From Candidatus Omnitrophota bacterium (GTDB lineage Bacteria > Omnitrophota > Gorgyraeia > Gygaellales > Profunditerraquicolaceae), in contig CAIRWO010000053.1 in assembly GCA_903882345.1 (NCBI GenBank), positions 1 to 24,923 on the forward strand: DNA of 24,923 nucleotides. The letters are read 5' to 3'. Below the pieces are notes generated by a model that saw only the letters and a program-made list of their open reading frames with translations, was not told the DNA's origin and did not search any database. This document shows positions 14,980-22,680 of the stretch, piece by piece (the first letter of the stretch is position 1; each line of letters starts with the position of its first letter). Made by a program: the position numbers and the translations under genes.

Positions 14980-15876
14980 TCAGTATGTATGCGCTACAAA
15001 TACCTGCCAAAAACGGTTTTTCTTAAGTTGTGCGTATAGTCTCTCGCCCTCCTTTCTGGAAGAAATAAAACAAAATACCGTTGGCCCGCTGCCGGACATC
15101 AAGATCGCTCTTTGCCCCAGCCGAACCAGCCTGCTTTTGATTTTGCCTATTTCCCCGTAAATAGAAGCCGTAACCTGCTCAAGACTGTTAAAAAGGGCTT
15201 TTTCTATTAAAAAAGGGTTATTTTTCTTGAGTGCCGAAGTTAATATCTTAACATTATTTTTTCCCATTGTCAACGCTTGAGTTAAGGCTCTGCTTGAAAC
15301 TTTAAGCTTATCCCACTCTCGATAAATAGACGGCGTGGAAACGCTTATCCTGGGAACAATGATAACGTGCCAAACTTTACGTTTGTTAAGCGCCTTTAAG
15401 GTTCTGATCCGGTCACCGCGGCCCTTACCCAGCGCGAAAGGAGAATCATAGATAAAAAACGGCACGTCTGCGCCGATTTTTTTTGCCAGATGAACCAGTT
15501 CCTGCCTATTGATCTTTAATCCCCAAAGCTTGTTCAGGCCGCTAAGCACTGCCGCGGAATTACTGGAGCCGCCGGCCATACCGCTTCCCACCGGGATACG
15601 CTTGATTATTCTGATCTCTACCCCCTTACTAGTGCCGCAAGCCTTCTGCAAGATACTGGCTGCTTTGTACGCCAAATTAGAATTATCCTGCGGCAGGCCG
15701 GGCATATTAGAACTTACTTTTATTTCTCCGTCGGGAAGGATTTTAAGGATTATTTTATCGCAGAGACTTATCCTTTCAAACAAAGTTTCTATATCGTGGT
15801 AATTGTCTTTACGTTTACCTAAGACATTAAGATATAAATTGAGCTTGGCGTAAGAATGGACTATTGTTCTGTTCAC
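14980..15876 (-). CDS. ispE: 4-diphosphocytidyl-2-C-methyl-D-erythritol kinase IspE
   Basis: 298 residues of the GHMP kinase superfamily. IspE phosphorylates CDP-methylerythritol in the non-mevalonate (MEP) isoprenoid pathway. SYAKLNLYLNVLGKRKDNYHDIETLF has K11 and the substrate-binding segment; IPVGSGMAGGSSNSAAVL (95-111) is the ATP loop; GADVPFF carries the catalytic aspartate D137 (E. coli D141); MSGSGPTVFCF is the third GHMP motif. Start GTG at 15876 directly abuts the stop of the transketolase C-terminal gene; there is no clear Shine-Dalgarno sequence, so coupling is likely. IspE next to a tRNA-Gln/prs/rplY/pth set is familiar from Deltaproteobacteria. Confidence 0.95.
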   Translation of the reverse strand: MNRTIVHSYAKLNLYLNVLGKRKDNYHDIETLFERISLCDKIILKILPDGEIKVSSNMPGLPQDNSNLAYKAASILQKACGTSKGVEIRIIKRIPVGSGMAGGSSNSAAVLSGLNKLWGLKINRQELVHLAKKIGADVPFFIYDSPFALGKGRGDRIRTLKALNKRKVWHVIIVPRISVSTPSIYREWDKLKVSSRALTQALTMGKNNVKILTSALKKNNPFLIEKALFNSLEQVTASIYGEIGKIKSRLVRLGQRAILMSGSGPTVFCFISSRKEGERLYAQLKKNRFWQVFVAHTY

Positions 15877-16803
15877 TTAAGAAATGACTGCTAAAGCGGC
15901 TTTTTCGATGTCTGTGCTGGTAAGATTGTATTCTTTTAAAAGCTCAGCCGGTTCACCCGACTGGCCATATCTGTTTTTTACGCCTAAACGCGTAACCCTA
16001 ACGGGAAAATTTTCGGCTACAACCTCATCTATTGCCGAAGCAAGGCCTCCGATAACCGAATGCTCTTCGCAGACCACGATGCCTTTTGTTGTTTTAGCCG
16101 CATCCAGTATCACTTCTCTGTCCAGGGGCTTGATCGTATGTACGTTGATCACGCGTGCCTTTACCCCTTTTTGCAAGAGGTTTTTTGCGGCGATCAGCGC
16201 CTCATTTACCATAAAACCGCAGACAGCTATCGAGACATCGTTGCCTTCGGTTAAGACCTGTGCCTTACCGAGTTTAAATTCGCCTTTGTTCCCAATAGTA
16301 ACAAATTTTGGCCTGCCTAAGCGCACATAAAACGGCCCCTTTGCCAGCGTAACTGCTTTTATTACATCAGCTGTCTGGGGTCCGTCGCAAGGTACGACTA
16401 TGTTCATATTCGGAATAACGCGCATCAATGCGATGTCTTCCAACGCCTGATGGCTTGAGCCGTCCTGGCCGACGGTAAGGCCGGCGTGCGAAGCGACGAT
16501 CTTAATATTAAAATTATTATAAGCAACCGTATTCCTTACCTGGTCCCAGGCGCGGCCCGAGGCAAATATGGCAAACGTAGAGACAAAGACCGTCTTGCCG
16601 CAGGAGGCAATACCAGCGGCCAGGGCCATCATATTCTGTTCGGCAACGCCGATATTAAAAAACCTTTCGGGAAATTCCCGGGCAAACAGATTTGTCCTTG
16701 TGGAACCGGAAAGATCCGCATCCAGGACAATGATCTCGCTATTTTGTTTACCCAGCTCAACAAGGGTCTTGCCGTAAATATCGCGTTGGTATAATAGTTC
16801 CAT
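15877..16803 (-). CDS. Transketolase, C-terminal subunit
   Basis: 308 residues covering the pyrimidine-binding and C-terminal domains of transketolase. RFFNIGVAEQNMMALAAGIA (48-67) contains the catalytic glutamate (E55) that activates thiamine diphosphate, and ASHAGLTVGQDGSSHQALEDIALMR is a family block. The C-terminal domain (about 185-308) is TransketC-like (VNVHTIKPLDREVI, CEEHSVIGGLASAIDEVV). It must pair with the N-terminal subunit encoded immediately upstream (TAA directly followed by ATG). Split transketolases occur in archaea and many anaerobic bacteria. They make ribose 5-phosphate and erythrose 4-phosphate, feeding Prs. A DXP synthase is a relative, but DXS is a single longer chain, so transketolase is preferred. 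Confidence 0.92.
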   Translation of the reverse strand: MELLYQRDIYGKTLVELGKQNSEIIVLDADLSGSTRTNLFAREFPERFFNIGVAEQNMMALAAGIASCGKTVFVSTFAIFASGRAWDQVRNTVAYNNFNIKIVASHAGLTVGQDGSSHQALEDIALMRVIPNMNIVVPCDGPQTADVIKAVTLAKGPFYVRLGRPKFVTIGNKGEFKLGKAQVLTEGNDVSIAVCGFMVNEALIAAKNLLQKGVKARVINVHTIKPLDREVILDAAKTTKGIVVCEEHSVIGGLASAIDEVVAENFPVRVTRLGVKNRYGQSGEPAELLKEYNLTSTDIEKAALAVIS

Positions 16804-17625
16804 TTATTGCAGCTCTTGCAATGCCTTTTCCGCTTCTTCTTTTGTCGGTGCCCGGCCGTGAAAATCTACCACATTTTCCATAAAAGAGACACCCTTACCC
16901 TTAATGGTATGGGCAATGATTATACTGGGCTTACCTTTTACCTCTTTGGCCTGGTCATAGGCAGAAAGTATCTGGCCCATATTGTGTCCCTCTATTTCAA
17001 TGGTATTCCAGCCGAACGCGCGCCATTTGTCAATCACCGGCTCAATATTCATAATATCCTTTACTTTTCCGTCTATCTGGAACCCGTTGTAATCGAGAAT
17101 AGCGCATAGATTATCGCACTTAAAATGGCTGGCTGCCATTGCCGCTTCCCAGATATTTCCTTCTTGGGTTTCCCCGTCACCCATAAGACAATAAACACGG
17201 TATTCTTTTTTATCGACCTTACCTACAAGGCACATGCCCACGGCTATAGAAAGCCCTTGGCCGAGAGAGCCGGAAGCAACCTCGACGCCGGGAGTCCTGC
17301 GGTCAGGGTGGCCCTGTAATATCGAGCCTAATTGCCTCAGTGTCCAGAGTTTCTCAATGGGAAAATATCCTGCTTCCGCAAGCACGGCATACCACAAAGG
17401 ACAACAATGGCCTTTAGAGAGATGGAACCTGTCCCTCTCCGGCCAATGCGGCTCTAGGGGCTTGATCCGCATCACGGAAAAATACAAGGCAGTGATCAGA
17501 TCTGCTGCCGAAAGGCTGCCGCCGGGATGGCCGGAACCTGCCTTGGCCAGCATCTGGACGATCAAACGGCGTATCTGTTTTGCTTTTTCTTCTAATTGCC
17601 TGATTTGGATGTCGGGGTTTGGCAT
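16804..17625 (-). CDS. Transketolase, N-terminal subunit
   Basis: 273 residues forming the TPP pyrophosphate-binding half. AGSGHPGGSLSAADLITALYF (29-49) includes H33; HLSKGHCCPLWYAVLAEAG has H73; ASGSLGQGLSIAVG is conserved; and MGDGETQEGNIWEAAMAASHFKCDNLCAILDYN (148-180) is the GDG-x(~30)-N thiamine diphosphate and magnesium motif. Start ATG 17625 overlaps the end of the TPR gene by 34 bases; the Shine-Dalgarno sequence is weak (AAGAAAAG). The gene ends exactly where the C-terminal subunit starts, giving a 1:1 coupled pair. Confidence 0.92.
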   Translation of the reverse strand: MPNPDIQIRQLEEKAKQIRRLIVQMLAKAGSGHPGGSLSAADLITALYFSVMRIKPLEPHWPERDRFHLSKGHCCPLWYAVLAEAGYFPIEKLWTLRQLGSILQGHPDRRTPGVEVASGSLGQGLSIAVGMCLVGKVDKKEYRVYCLMGDGETQEGNIWEAAMAASHFKCDNLCAILDYNGFQIDGKVKDIMNIEPVIDKWRAFGWNTIEIEGHNMGQILSAYDQAKEVKGKPSIIIAHTIKGKGVSFMENVVDFHGRAPTKEEAEKALQELQ

Positions 17626-18494
17626 GCTTTTCTTAGTGTTTCCAGTTTCTGCTTAACTTTATCCTGTTTAGGGTCTAACTTTAACGATTTACCCCAATTG
17701 ATCTTTGCGTTATCAGGATCGCTTATCTTGGAATAAAGATCTCCCAAGTGGTCATAAATGACCGAGTCCTCGGTCAAGGCGCTTGCCCTGAGCAATAGCT
17801 TAAGCGCCTCGTCGATCTTACCCTTTTTAAAATAAAGCCAGCCCAAGCTGTCAAGGTAAGCGCCATTATCCGGCTGCGCCTGGAGCGCTTTCTTTATCAT
17901 CACCTCGGCAGCATCCAGGTTTTTATTTTCTTCAATATAAAGATAGCCAAGACAATTAAGCGCTTCGCTATCGGCAGGCGACAGATCAATTATCAAACGG
18001 TAAATATTTTCCGCTGCCTGAAACTTCTCCTGGCTGACATACAATGCTCCCAAACTCTTGTAAATCTCTATATTCTGGGGATTAAGTTTTGAGGCATTCT
18101 TAAGGGCAATTTCATATTCCCGGCTTGCTTCGCCGGGCTTATTTTGCAGGGAATATAAAAAGGATAATATCGCGTGCGCATCAACTGCTTCCGGATCAAG
18201 TTTTCCAATAAGTTCCAGTTCCGGGCATGCCTTGTTGATCTCGTTGTTCTTTATGTAAGTTACGGCTAGGTTCAGGCGTATTGCCGTATTCTTATTATCC
18301 AGCCGCAAGGCCTGCTGATATTCCTCGATCGCACTGCCTTTATTGCCCAAGTCATCATAGATCACGGCCATAATATAATGGCTCAACGCACTGGACGATC
18401 GTTTATCTAAAGCCAGTCCCGGCCGGCCGCACAAAAATACGGAAACCAGACAAAATAAGACCGCCAGCCTTAGCTTTTTTGCGCCAAAAACCAT
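17592..18494 (-). CDS. Secreted TPR-repeat protein
   Basis: 300 residues: an N-terminal signal sequence (about 1-29, KKLRLAVLFCLVSVFLCG...ALA) followed by about seven tetratricopeptide repeats filling residues 36-285 (for example YDDLGNKGSAIEEYQQALRLD, YKSLGALYVSQEKFQAAENIYRLIIDLSP, LNCLGYLYIEENKNLDAAEVMIKKALQAQP). The FLC near the signal end is not a good lipobox. Such proteins scaffold complexes in the periplasm or at the outer membrane; the partner is unknown. It begins 13 bases after the COX24-like gene and overlaps the transketolase N-terminal gene, so it belongs to the hisG operon. No specific function assigned. Confidence 0.85.
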   Translation of the reverse strand: MVFGAKKLRLAVLFCLVSVFLCGRPGLALDKRSSSALSHYIMAVIYDDLGNKGSAIEEYQQALRLDNKNTAIRLNLAVTYIKNNEINKACPELELIGKLDPEAVDAHAILSFLYSLQNKPGEASREYEIALKNASKLNPQNIEIYKSLGALYVSQEKFQAAENIYRLIIDLSPADSEALNCLGYLYIEENKNLDAAEVMIKKALQAQPDNGAYLDSLGWLYFKKGKIDEALKLLLRASALTEDSVIYDHLGDLYSKISDPDNAKINWGKSLKLDPKQDKVKQKLETLRKACQTPTSKSGN

Positions 18495-18507
18495 TATTTG
18501 CCAGCCG

Positions 18508-18609
18508 TTAAGCCGAGGCTCTCTTCTTCACGTGACGAAGACGGCGGCGCATCTTCTTCCTTTTATGAGTCCGGATCTTCTGTTTTTTTCTTTTTCTACC
18601 GCAAGGCAT
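18508..18609 (-). CDS. AURKAIP1/COX24-domain microprotein (bacterial mS38-like)
   Basis: A 33-residue, extremely basic protein with about 19 Lys/Arg residues. Its pattern MP-G-(K/R)KRK--KI-THKRKK--R--RHKK matches the small bacterial AURKAIP1/COX24-domain proteins of Bacteroidetes and relatives, whose mitochondrial counterpart is the ribosomal protein mS38. A ribosome-associated role is therefore likely, by family. Start ATG 18609 is preceded by a consensus AAGGAGG site placed directly after the hisG stop (11-base gap). The next gene (TPR) starts 13 bases later. The strong ribosome-binding site, tight operon spacing and composition argue that it is a real gene despite its size. Confidence 0.85.
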   Translation of the reverse strand: MPCGRKRKKQKIRTHKRKKMRRRLRHVKKRASA

Positions 18610-18620
18610 AGCTTGCCTCC

Positions 18621-19505
18621 TTAGTATATAACTTTATTCAAAGGATATTCGATGATCCCTTCCGCGCCTGCGCTTTTAAGCCTGGGGATCAATATCCTGA
18701 CAATTTTTTCGTCAATCACCGTCTCTACCGCGCACCAGCCGTCTTCGGAAAGGCCGGAAACTGTGGGCCTTTTCAATGCCGGCAGCGCAGCAAGCACTTC
18801 TTTTAGGTCGGACTTTTTCACATTCATCTTTAAACCGACCTTTTCTTCCGCGGCAATCGCCCCTTTTAAGAGCAGGGCGATCTGCTGCATTTTTTCCTTC
18901 TTCCACTTGTCTTTATAAGATTGCTTATTGGCAATGAACTGCGTGGTGGATTCACATAACGTGGCGATGATCGCCAGTTTATTTGCCTTAAGGCTGCGGC
19001 CGGTCTCTGTAAGTTCGACGATCGCGTCCACCAGCCCGGAATTGACTTTAACTTCGGTAGCGCCCCAGCTGAATTCCACGTCCACTTTTATTTTATTTTT
19101 ACGAAAATACTCATTGGTCACGTTAACCAATTCCGTGGCAACGCGCTTGCCCTGAAGGTCCTTTATTGATTTTATACCTGAAACCTCCGGTACAGCCAAA
19201 ACCCACTTTACCTTATTCAGGCTCTGCTTGGCATAGGTCAAATCCGTAACTCTTGCCACATCGGATTTATTCTCTAATATCCAGTCGTCACCGGTGATCC
19301 CGCAATCAAGCGCCCCGTCGTCAACATAACGGGACATTTCCTGGGCGCGCAGCAGCACACATTCGATCTCGGGGTCGTCTATGGAGGGAAAATACGAACG
19401 TTCGGAAGGCAAAGAAAGGTTAAAACCCGCCTTTTTGAAGATCTTAAAGGTCGCCTCTTGCAGGCTGCCTTTAGGTAAACCTAATTTTAGCACTTTATCT
19501 TTCAT
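18621..19505 (-). CDS. hisG: ATP phosphoribosyltransferase HisG, long form
   Basis: 294 residues. HisG condenses ATP with PRPP in the first step of histidine synthesis. The catalytic part spans 1 to about 215: KLGLPKGSLQEAT (7-19), LDCGITGDDWI (67-76), and VELTETGRSL (163-172), the PRPP-binding loop. Residues about 220-294 are the extra ACT-like C-terminal domain (MNVKKSDLKEVLAALPALKRPTVSGL) of the hexameric, histidine-feedback-inhibited long form, so a HisZ partner should not be needed. It is first in its operon behind a good promoter and is not accompanied by other his genes here; the following genes are a COX24-like microprotein and a TPR protein. Start ATG 19505, with AAAGG about 9 bases upstream. 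Confidence 0.96.
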   Translation of the reverse strand: MKDKVLKLGLPKGSLQEATFKIFKKAGFNLSLPSERSYFPSIDDPEIECVLLRAQEMSRYVDDGALDCGITGDDWILENKSDVARVTDLTYAKQSLNKVKWVLAVPEVSGIKSIKDLQGKRVATELVNVTNEYFRKNKIKVDVEFSWGATEVKVNSGLVDAIVELTETGRSLKANKLAIIATLCESTTQFIANKQSYKDKWKKEKMQQIALLLKGAIAAEEKVGLKMNVKKSDLKEVLAALPALKRPTVSGLSEDGWCAVETVIDEKIVRILIPRLKSAGAEGIIEYPLNKVIY

Positions 19506-19537
19506 TAGTTTAGACCTTTCATTTTACACAGTCATTT

Positions 19538-19565
19538 ATTATACAGAGTTAACTTACTTTGTAAA
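19538..19565 (-). promoter_or_regulatory. Promoter of the hisG operon
   Basis: Minus-strand -35 TTTACA (19565-19560, 5 of 6) and -10 TATAAT (19543-19538, perfect), spacing 16. Transcription would begin near 19531, leaving a leader of about 25 bases before hisG. No attenuator-like histidine-rich leader peptide fits in this space. It is back-to-back with the promoter of the PpiD-like gene; the two -35 boxes are 9 bases apart. Confidence 0.75.
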
Positions 19566-19574
19566 GAAAAATAA

Positions 19575-19602
19575 TTGCAATATTCGTAATTTGGCTTATA
19601 AT
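19575..19602 (+). promoter_or_regulatory. Promoter of the PpiD-like gene
   Basis: -35 TTGCAA (19575-19580) and a perfect -10 TATAAT (19597-19602), spacing 16 bases, predicting a start near 19608 and a leader of about 29 bases ending in the AAGGAGAAG ribosome-binding site before ATG 19637. Confidence 0.75.
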
Positions 19603-19636
19603 AAATTCTCAAATACCAAAACACCAAGGAGAAGAC

Positions 19637-21055
19637 ATGCTTAAAAAACTACGCAACAAGAAAACCGCGAAGAAAGTATGGATCGTGCTGGCAGTATTGA
19701 TCGTTCCCGCGTTCGTGCTCTGGGGCGCCGGCAGTTTCACGCGCGGCAATAAAGAAGATGGGCGCTACGGCTACGTAGGAAAAATCTTAGGCAAAAAAAT
19801 AAGCACTCTTGAATATAACGACGCGCTGGAGGCCGTACGCAACCAGGCGTTTATCCAATTCGGGGATAATTTAGCTGAAGTCCAAAAATACTTAAACCTG
19901 GAATCGCAGGCGTGGGAAAGGATCATGCTGCTGACAGAGGCAAAAAGGCGCGGGATAAAAGCAAAAGACCGGGAGGTAATCGAAATGATCGAAAGTTATC
20001 CCTTCTTCCAGCGCAACGGCCGGTTTGACGAACGGATATATCAGGAGATGCTCAAATACGCATTCCGCGCTCAAGCCCGCGTATTTGAAGAGCAGGTCAG
20101 GCAGAACCTTCTCATATCCAAGCTCTTCGGGCAGGTAACCGACGCTGTAAAATTCGACGATAACGAACAAAGGATGGAATATGAAAAGGCCAACGAACAG
20201 GTAAGCGTCTATTACATTGCGGCACTCCCTGCGGATTTCGCGAAGGCACTCACACCTGCGGACAATGAAATCAGCGCTTATTTTACCGACAATAAACTTG
20301 ATTTTAAAGAACCTTTTTCTTTTAACCTGGAATATATTGCTTCGGAATCGGAAGATAAGGTCAAGGCCATCTTCCCCTATGTGAAGAAAAAAGAATACTT
20401 CAATAAACTCCTTAAAGATACAAAGCTGGAAATAAAAGAAACCGGGCTATTCGCGGAGACCTCTGCCATCCCCGGCATCGGCTGGCTGCCGCAGGTAACT
20501 GAATTGTTATTCAAGGTTAAAATAGACCAGTTCCTCCCCCCGCTAAAAATGGACAAAACCTATTATCTTATCCGGCTCAAAGAGAGAAAAGAACCTTATA
20601 TTCCGGAATTTGACAAAATAAAAGATAAGGTTAAGGAGGCTTTAATAAAAGAAAGGTCTACGGATATTGCCAAGAAAAAAATAGGGGAATGTTATGAAAA
20701 ATTAAAACAAGATTATGCAAGCAATCCGGGGACAGTGGATATTGAACGCGCGGCCGCTGCGTTCGGATTAAAATCGAATTCAACTAGTATGTTCAAATAC
20801 GGCAGTTATATCGAGGGGATCGGTTCGTCTGATGCCTTCTGGGTATACACAAAAAACCTAAAGGAAAATGAACCCAGCAAAGTGATTTCACTTCCTTCAG
20901 GTTTCTATATTATCAAGATAAAATCCCGCCTTCCGGTTGATGAAAAGAAATTCAAAGAGGAAGCGGAAGATTTCGGTAAGAAACTCTTATTACAGAAAAA
21001 ACAGGAACACTTTAGCGCCTTTGTGACAGAATTGAAGAAGAGCTCACAAAGATAA
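19637..21055 (+). CDS. PpiD/SurA-like membrane-anchored periplasmic chaperone
   Basis: 472 residues. A short basic cytoplasmic start (MLKKLRNKKTAKK) precedes one membrane helix (about 14-32, VWIVLAVLIVPAFVLWGAG); the rest should be periplasmic, the PpiD topology. Residues about 45-190 form a SurA_N-like helical domain (ISTLEYNDALEAVRNQAFIQF, LLTEAKRRGIKAKDREVIEMI, YPFFQRNGRFDERIYQEML). The region about 220-330 aligns with the parvulin position, ending GLFAETSAIPGIGWLPQVTELLFKVK...YYLIRLKERKEPYIPEFD. The usual parvulin core with A-I-(V/L)-x-S and GGDLG is not evident, so isomerase activity is doubtful. It is a likely folding factor for exported proteins, fitting the bamA/skp content of the region. 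ATG 19637 has a good AAGGAG site. Only complete plus-strand gene of the window. Confidence 0.85.
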   Translation: MLKKLRNKKTAKKVWIVLAVLIVPAFVLWGAGSFTRGNKEDGRYGYVGKILGKKISTLEYNDALEAVRNQAFIQFGDNLAEVQKYLNLESQAWERIMLLTEAKRRGIKAKDREVIEMIESYPFFQRNGRFDERIYQEMLKYAFRAQARVFEEQVRQNLLISKLFGQVTDAVKFDDNEQRMEYEKANEQVSVYYIAALPADFAKALTPADNEISAYFTDNKLDFKEPFSFNLEYIASESEDKVKAIFPYVKKKEYFNKLLKDTKLEIKETGLFAETSAIPGIGWLPQVTELLFKVKIDQFLPPLKMDKTYYLIRLKERKEPYIPEFDKIKDKVKEALIKERSTDIAKKKIGECYEKLKQDYASNPGTVDIERAAAAFGLKSNSTSMFKYGSYIEGIGSSDAFWVYTKNLKENEPSKVISLPSGFYIIKIKSRLPVDEKKFKEEAEDFGKKLLLQKKQEHFSAFVTELKKSSQR

Positions 21056-21079
21056 TAAATTAATCTCGCCTGCCTAAAA

Positions 21080-21262
21080 TCAGCTTACCTTTATGGAAGT
21101 AACCGGGCACTGTTCGGCAACTTCTTTAAGATTATGAAGTGAACAGCTCTGCGCTTTAATATGGGCAATGCCGTCTCCCTGCACCTCAAATACCTCGGGA
21201 CAGGATTGTTCGCATAAACCACAACCTACGCAAGTCGCTGCATCAACACTTACCTTTCCCAT
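21080..21262 (-). CDS. Single [4Fe-4S] ferredoxin
   Basis: 60 residues. C11-x2-C14-x2-C17 and C52 (followed by P) are the expected ligands of one [4Fe-4S] cluster; C21 and C40 occupy the positions of the disulfide seen in Thermotoga maritima ferredoxin, which this protein resembles in length and pattern. The second cluster motif of 2[4Fe-4S] ferredoxins is absent. Start ATG 21262 with a GGAGGG site. It is the last gene of the por operon, 37 bases beyond the ferritin-like gene, so it is a natural electron acceptor for the pyruvate:ferredoxin oxidoreductase. It converges on the PpiD-like gene with only 24 bases between stops and no visible terminator hairpin. Confidence 0.92.
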   Translation of the reverse strand: MGKVSVDAATCVGCGLCEQSCPEVFEVQGDGIAHIKAQSCSLHNLKEVAEQCPVTSIKVS

Positions 21263-21299
21263 AACTATATCCCTCCGCTAATACAAAAGTTTAGGCTAA

Positions 21300-21779
21300 T
21301 TATCTTTCCAGTAAATTCTCAAACATCTCTTCGTGGTTTACTTCTTCCGATAAGATGTGAGTTACCAATTGATAAGTTACATTGTCCTTGCCCAGCGTCT
21401 TTTTGGCGATCTTATTATAGACCTCGATCGCTGTCGCTTCCGCTTCGGTGACAATACGGATCATCCTGTTTATATCCGCGGTGTTCTTCGGCGGCATCAT
21501 ATACGGGGCATTGGCATTCTTTTCAAGTTCCATCGGATTAGCAACAGGCATGCCGCCAAGCTTTACGATCATGTCGGCTACTTCCCCGGCATGCTCCAGC
21601 TCTTCCTTGGCGATCTTCATCAAAAGCTCGTTCATGTCTTCATAGGCCTTGCCGGAAACGGTCTGCGCCATATACCAGTAAAGATAAAACGCCAGCCACT
21701 CATCCGCATACGCCTTGTTCAGGTCTTTTACCAAATCTTTTAAACTAAGATCAACGATTGCCCTGGCTTGTTTACCCAT
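21300..21779 (-). CDS. Ferritin-like diiron protein (bacterioferritin/Dps-like)
   Basis: 159 residues predicted as a four-helix bundle. Candidate diiron ligands follow the ferritin pattern: E27 in helix 1, E60-x2-H63 (EELEH) in helix 2, a glutamate in TEAEATAIEVY (112-121) in helix 3, and E146-x2-H149 (SEEVNHEE) in helix 4. No rubredoxin domain and no haem-ligand methionine can be identified with confidence, so plain ferritin-like is safest; DPS-like or bacterioferritin-like subfamilies are possible. The likely role is iron storage or detoxification of oxygen/peroxide, which would protect the oxygen-labile POR enzyme encoded just upstream. ATG 21779 uses a GGAGGTGG site that touches the porB stop. 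Confidence 0.85.
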   Translation of the reverse strand: MGKQARAIVDLSLKDLVKDLNKAYADEWLAFYLYWYMAQTVSGKAYEDMNELLMKIAKEELEHAGEVADMIVKLGGMPVANPMELEKNANAPYMMPPKNTADINRMIRIVTEAEATAIEVYNKIAKKTLGKDNVTYQLVTHILSEEVNHEEMFENLLER

Positions 21780-21792
21780 GATCCACCTCCAT

Positions 21793-22680
21793 TTAATTTC
21801 CTTCGGGTTTCACCACCCTAAGGTTATACTTCTCTATATTAGCATCTGCGATCGCCTGGATTTTTTTGATTTCTTCCGGGTTATTCAGCAGATGTTTAAA
21901 CCTGCCCTGCGCCTTGAGGTATTCTTCCACAGGCTTAGGCTGGATCTGGCGCACGCCGGTCAATTTACCGTTTTCATATTCGATCAACGGATAAAGCCCG
22001 GTATCTACCGCGAGTTTAGCAACTTCAAAAGTAAGTTCCGGGCCATAGCGCCAGCCTAACGGACAGGGTACATGGATCTGCATATACTTGGGTCCTTTTA
22101 TACTCATTGCTTTTTTAACTTTTCTCTGGATATCCTGAGCAAAACCCGCAGAAGCAGTAGCCACATAGGCAATGCCGTGGGCATTGGCGATTTCCGGCAT
22201 CGGCTTCTTGGGCCGGATATTACCGGAAGAACTGTTGGTTACCGGGCTGGTAGAGGTATTGGTATTAAAAGGAGTCAGTCCACTTCTCTGCACGCCAGTA
22301 TTCATATAAGCTTCGTTATCATAACAGACATATAATATATCGTGGCCTCTCTCCAGCATTCCGGATAATGCCTGCAGTCCGATATCGGCTGTGCTTCCGT
22401 CGCCGCCTTGGGCTATAACGTTAATGCCGTCTTTTTTTCCCAAATACCTAAGCGCGGATTCTACACCGGAAGCAACCGCCGCCGCATTTTCAAACAATGA
22501 ATGTATCCAGGGAACCTCCCATGCGGTTTCCGGGTACTTTGTGGAAAATACCTCCAGGCATCCGGTATTATTGACTACGATCGTATTGGGGCCGCTGGCA
22601 TCAATCACCAGCCGCGCTGCCAAAGACTGCCCGCAGCCTGCGCAAGCAGTGTGTCCGGGCGATAAAAAATGGTTACTCAT
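21793..22680 (-). CDS. porB: Pyruvate:ferredoxin oxidoreductase, beta subunit
   Basis: 295 residues. Binds thiamine diphosphate and a [4Fe-4S] cluster: C13, C16 and C41 near the N-terminus plus C206 (HVPCPLGW) are the four expected cluster ligands; GGDGSTADIGLQALSGMLERGHDILYVCYDNEAYMNTG (92-129) is the TPP/magnesium motif. MNTGVQRSGLTP resembles PorB of pyruvate enzymes more than 2-oxoglutarate enzymes, so pyruvate is the probable substrate. The reaction is pyruvate + CoA + oxidised ferredoxin to acetyl-CoA + CO2 + reduced ferredoxin, reversible in anaerobes. The start overlaps the porA stop by eight bases (ATGAGTAA) with an AAAGGAG site upstream. Confidence 0.94.
   Translation of the reverse strand: MSNHFLSPGHTACAGCGQSLAARLVIDASGPNTIVVNNTGCLEVFSTKYPETAWEVPWIHSLFENAAAVASGVESALRYLGKKDGINVIAQGGDGSTADIGLQALSGMLERGHDILYVCYDNEAYMNTGVQRSGLTPFNTNTSTSPVTNSSSGNIRPKKPMPEIANAHGIAYVATASAGFAQDIQRKVKKAMSIKGPKYMQIHVPCPLGWRYGPELTFEVAKLAVDTGLYPLIEYENGKLTGVRQIQPKPVEEYLKAQGRFKHLLNNPEEIKKIQAIADANIEKYNLRVVKPEGN

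Noticed and set aside
19506..19636. Histidine attenuator or T-box leader before hisG
   Set aside because: The predicted hisG leader is only about 25 bases, too short for a His-rich leader peptide or a T-box.
21056..21079. Bidirectional terminator between the PpiD-like gene and ferredoxin
   Set aside because: The 24-base convergent gap contains no inverted repeat or T run good enough to call.
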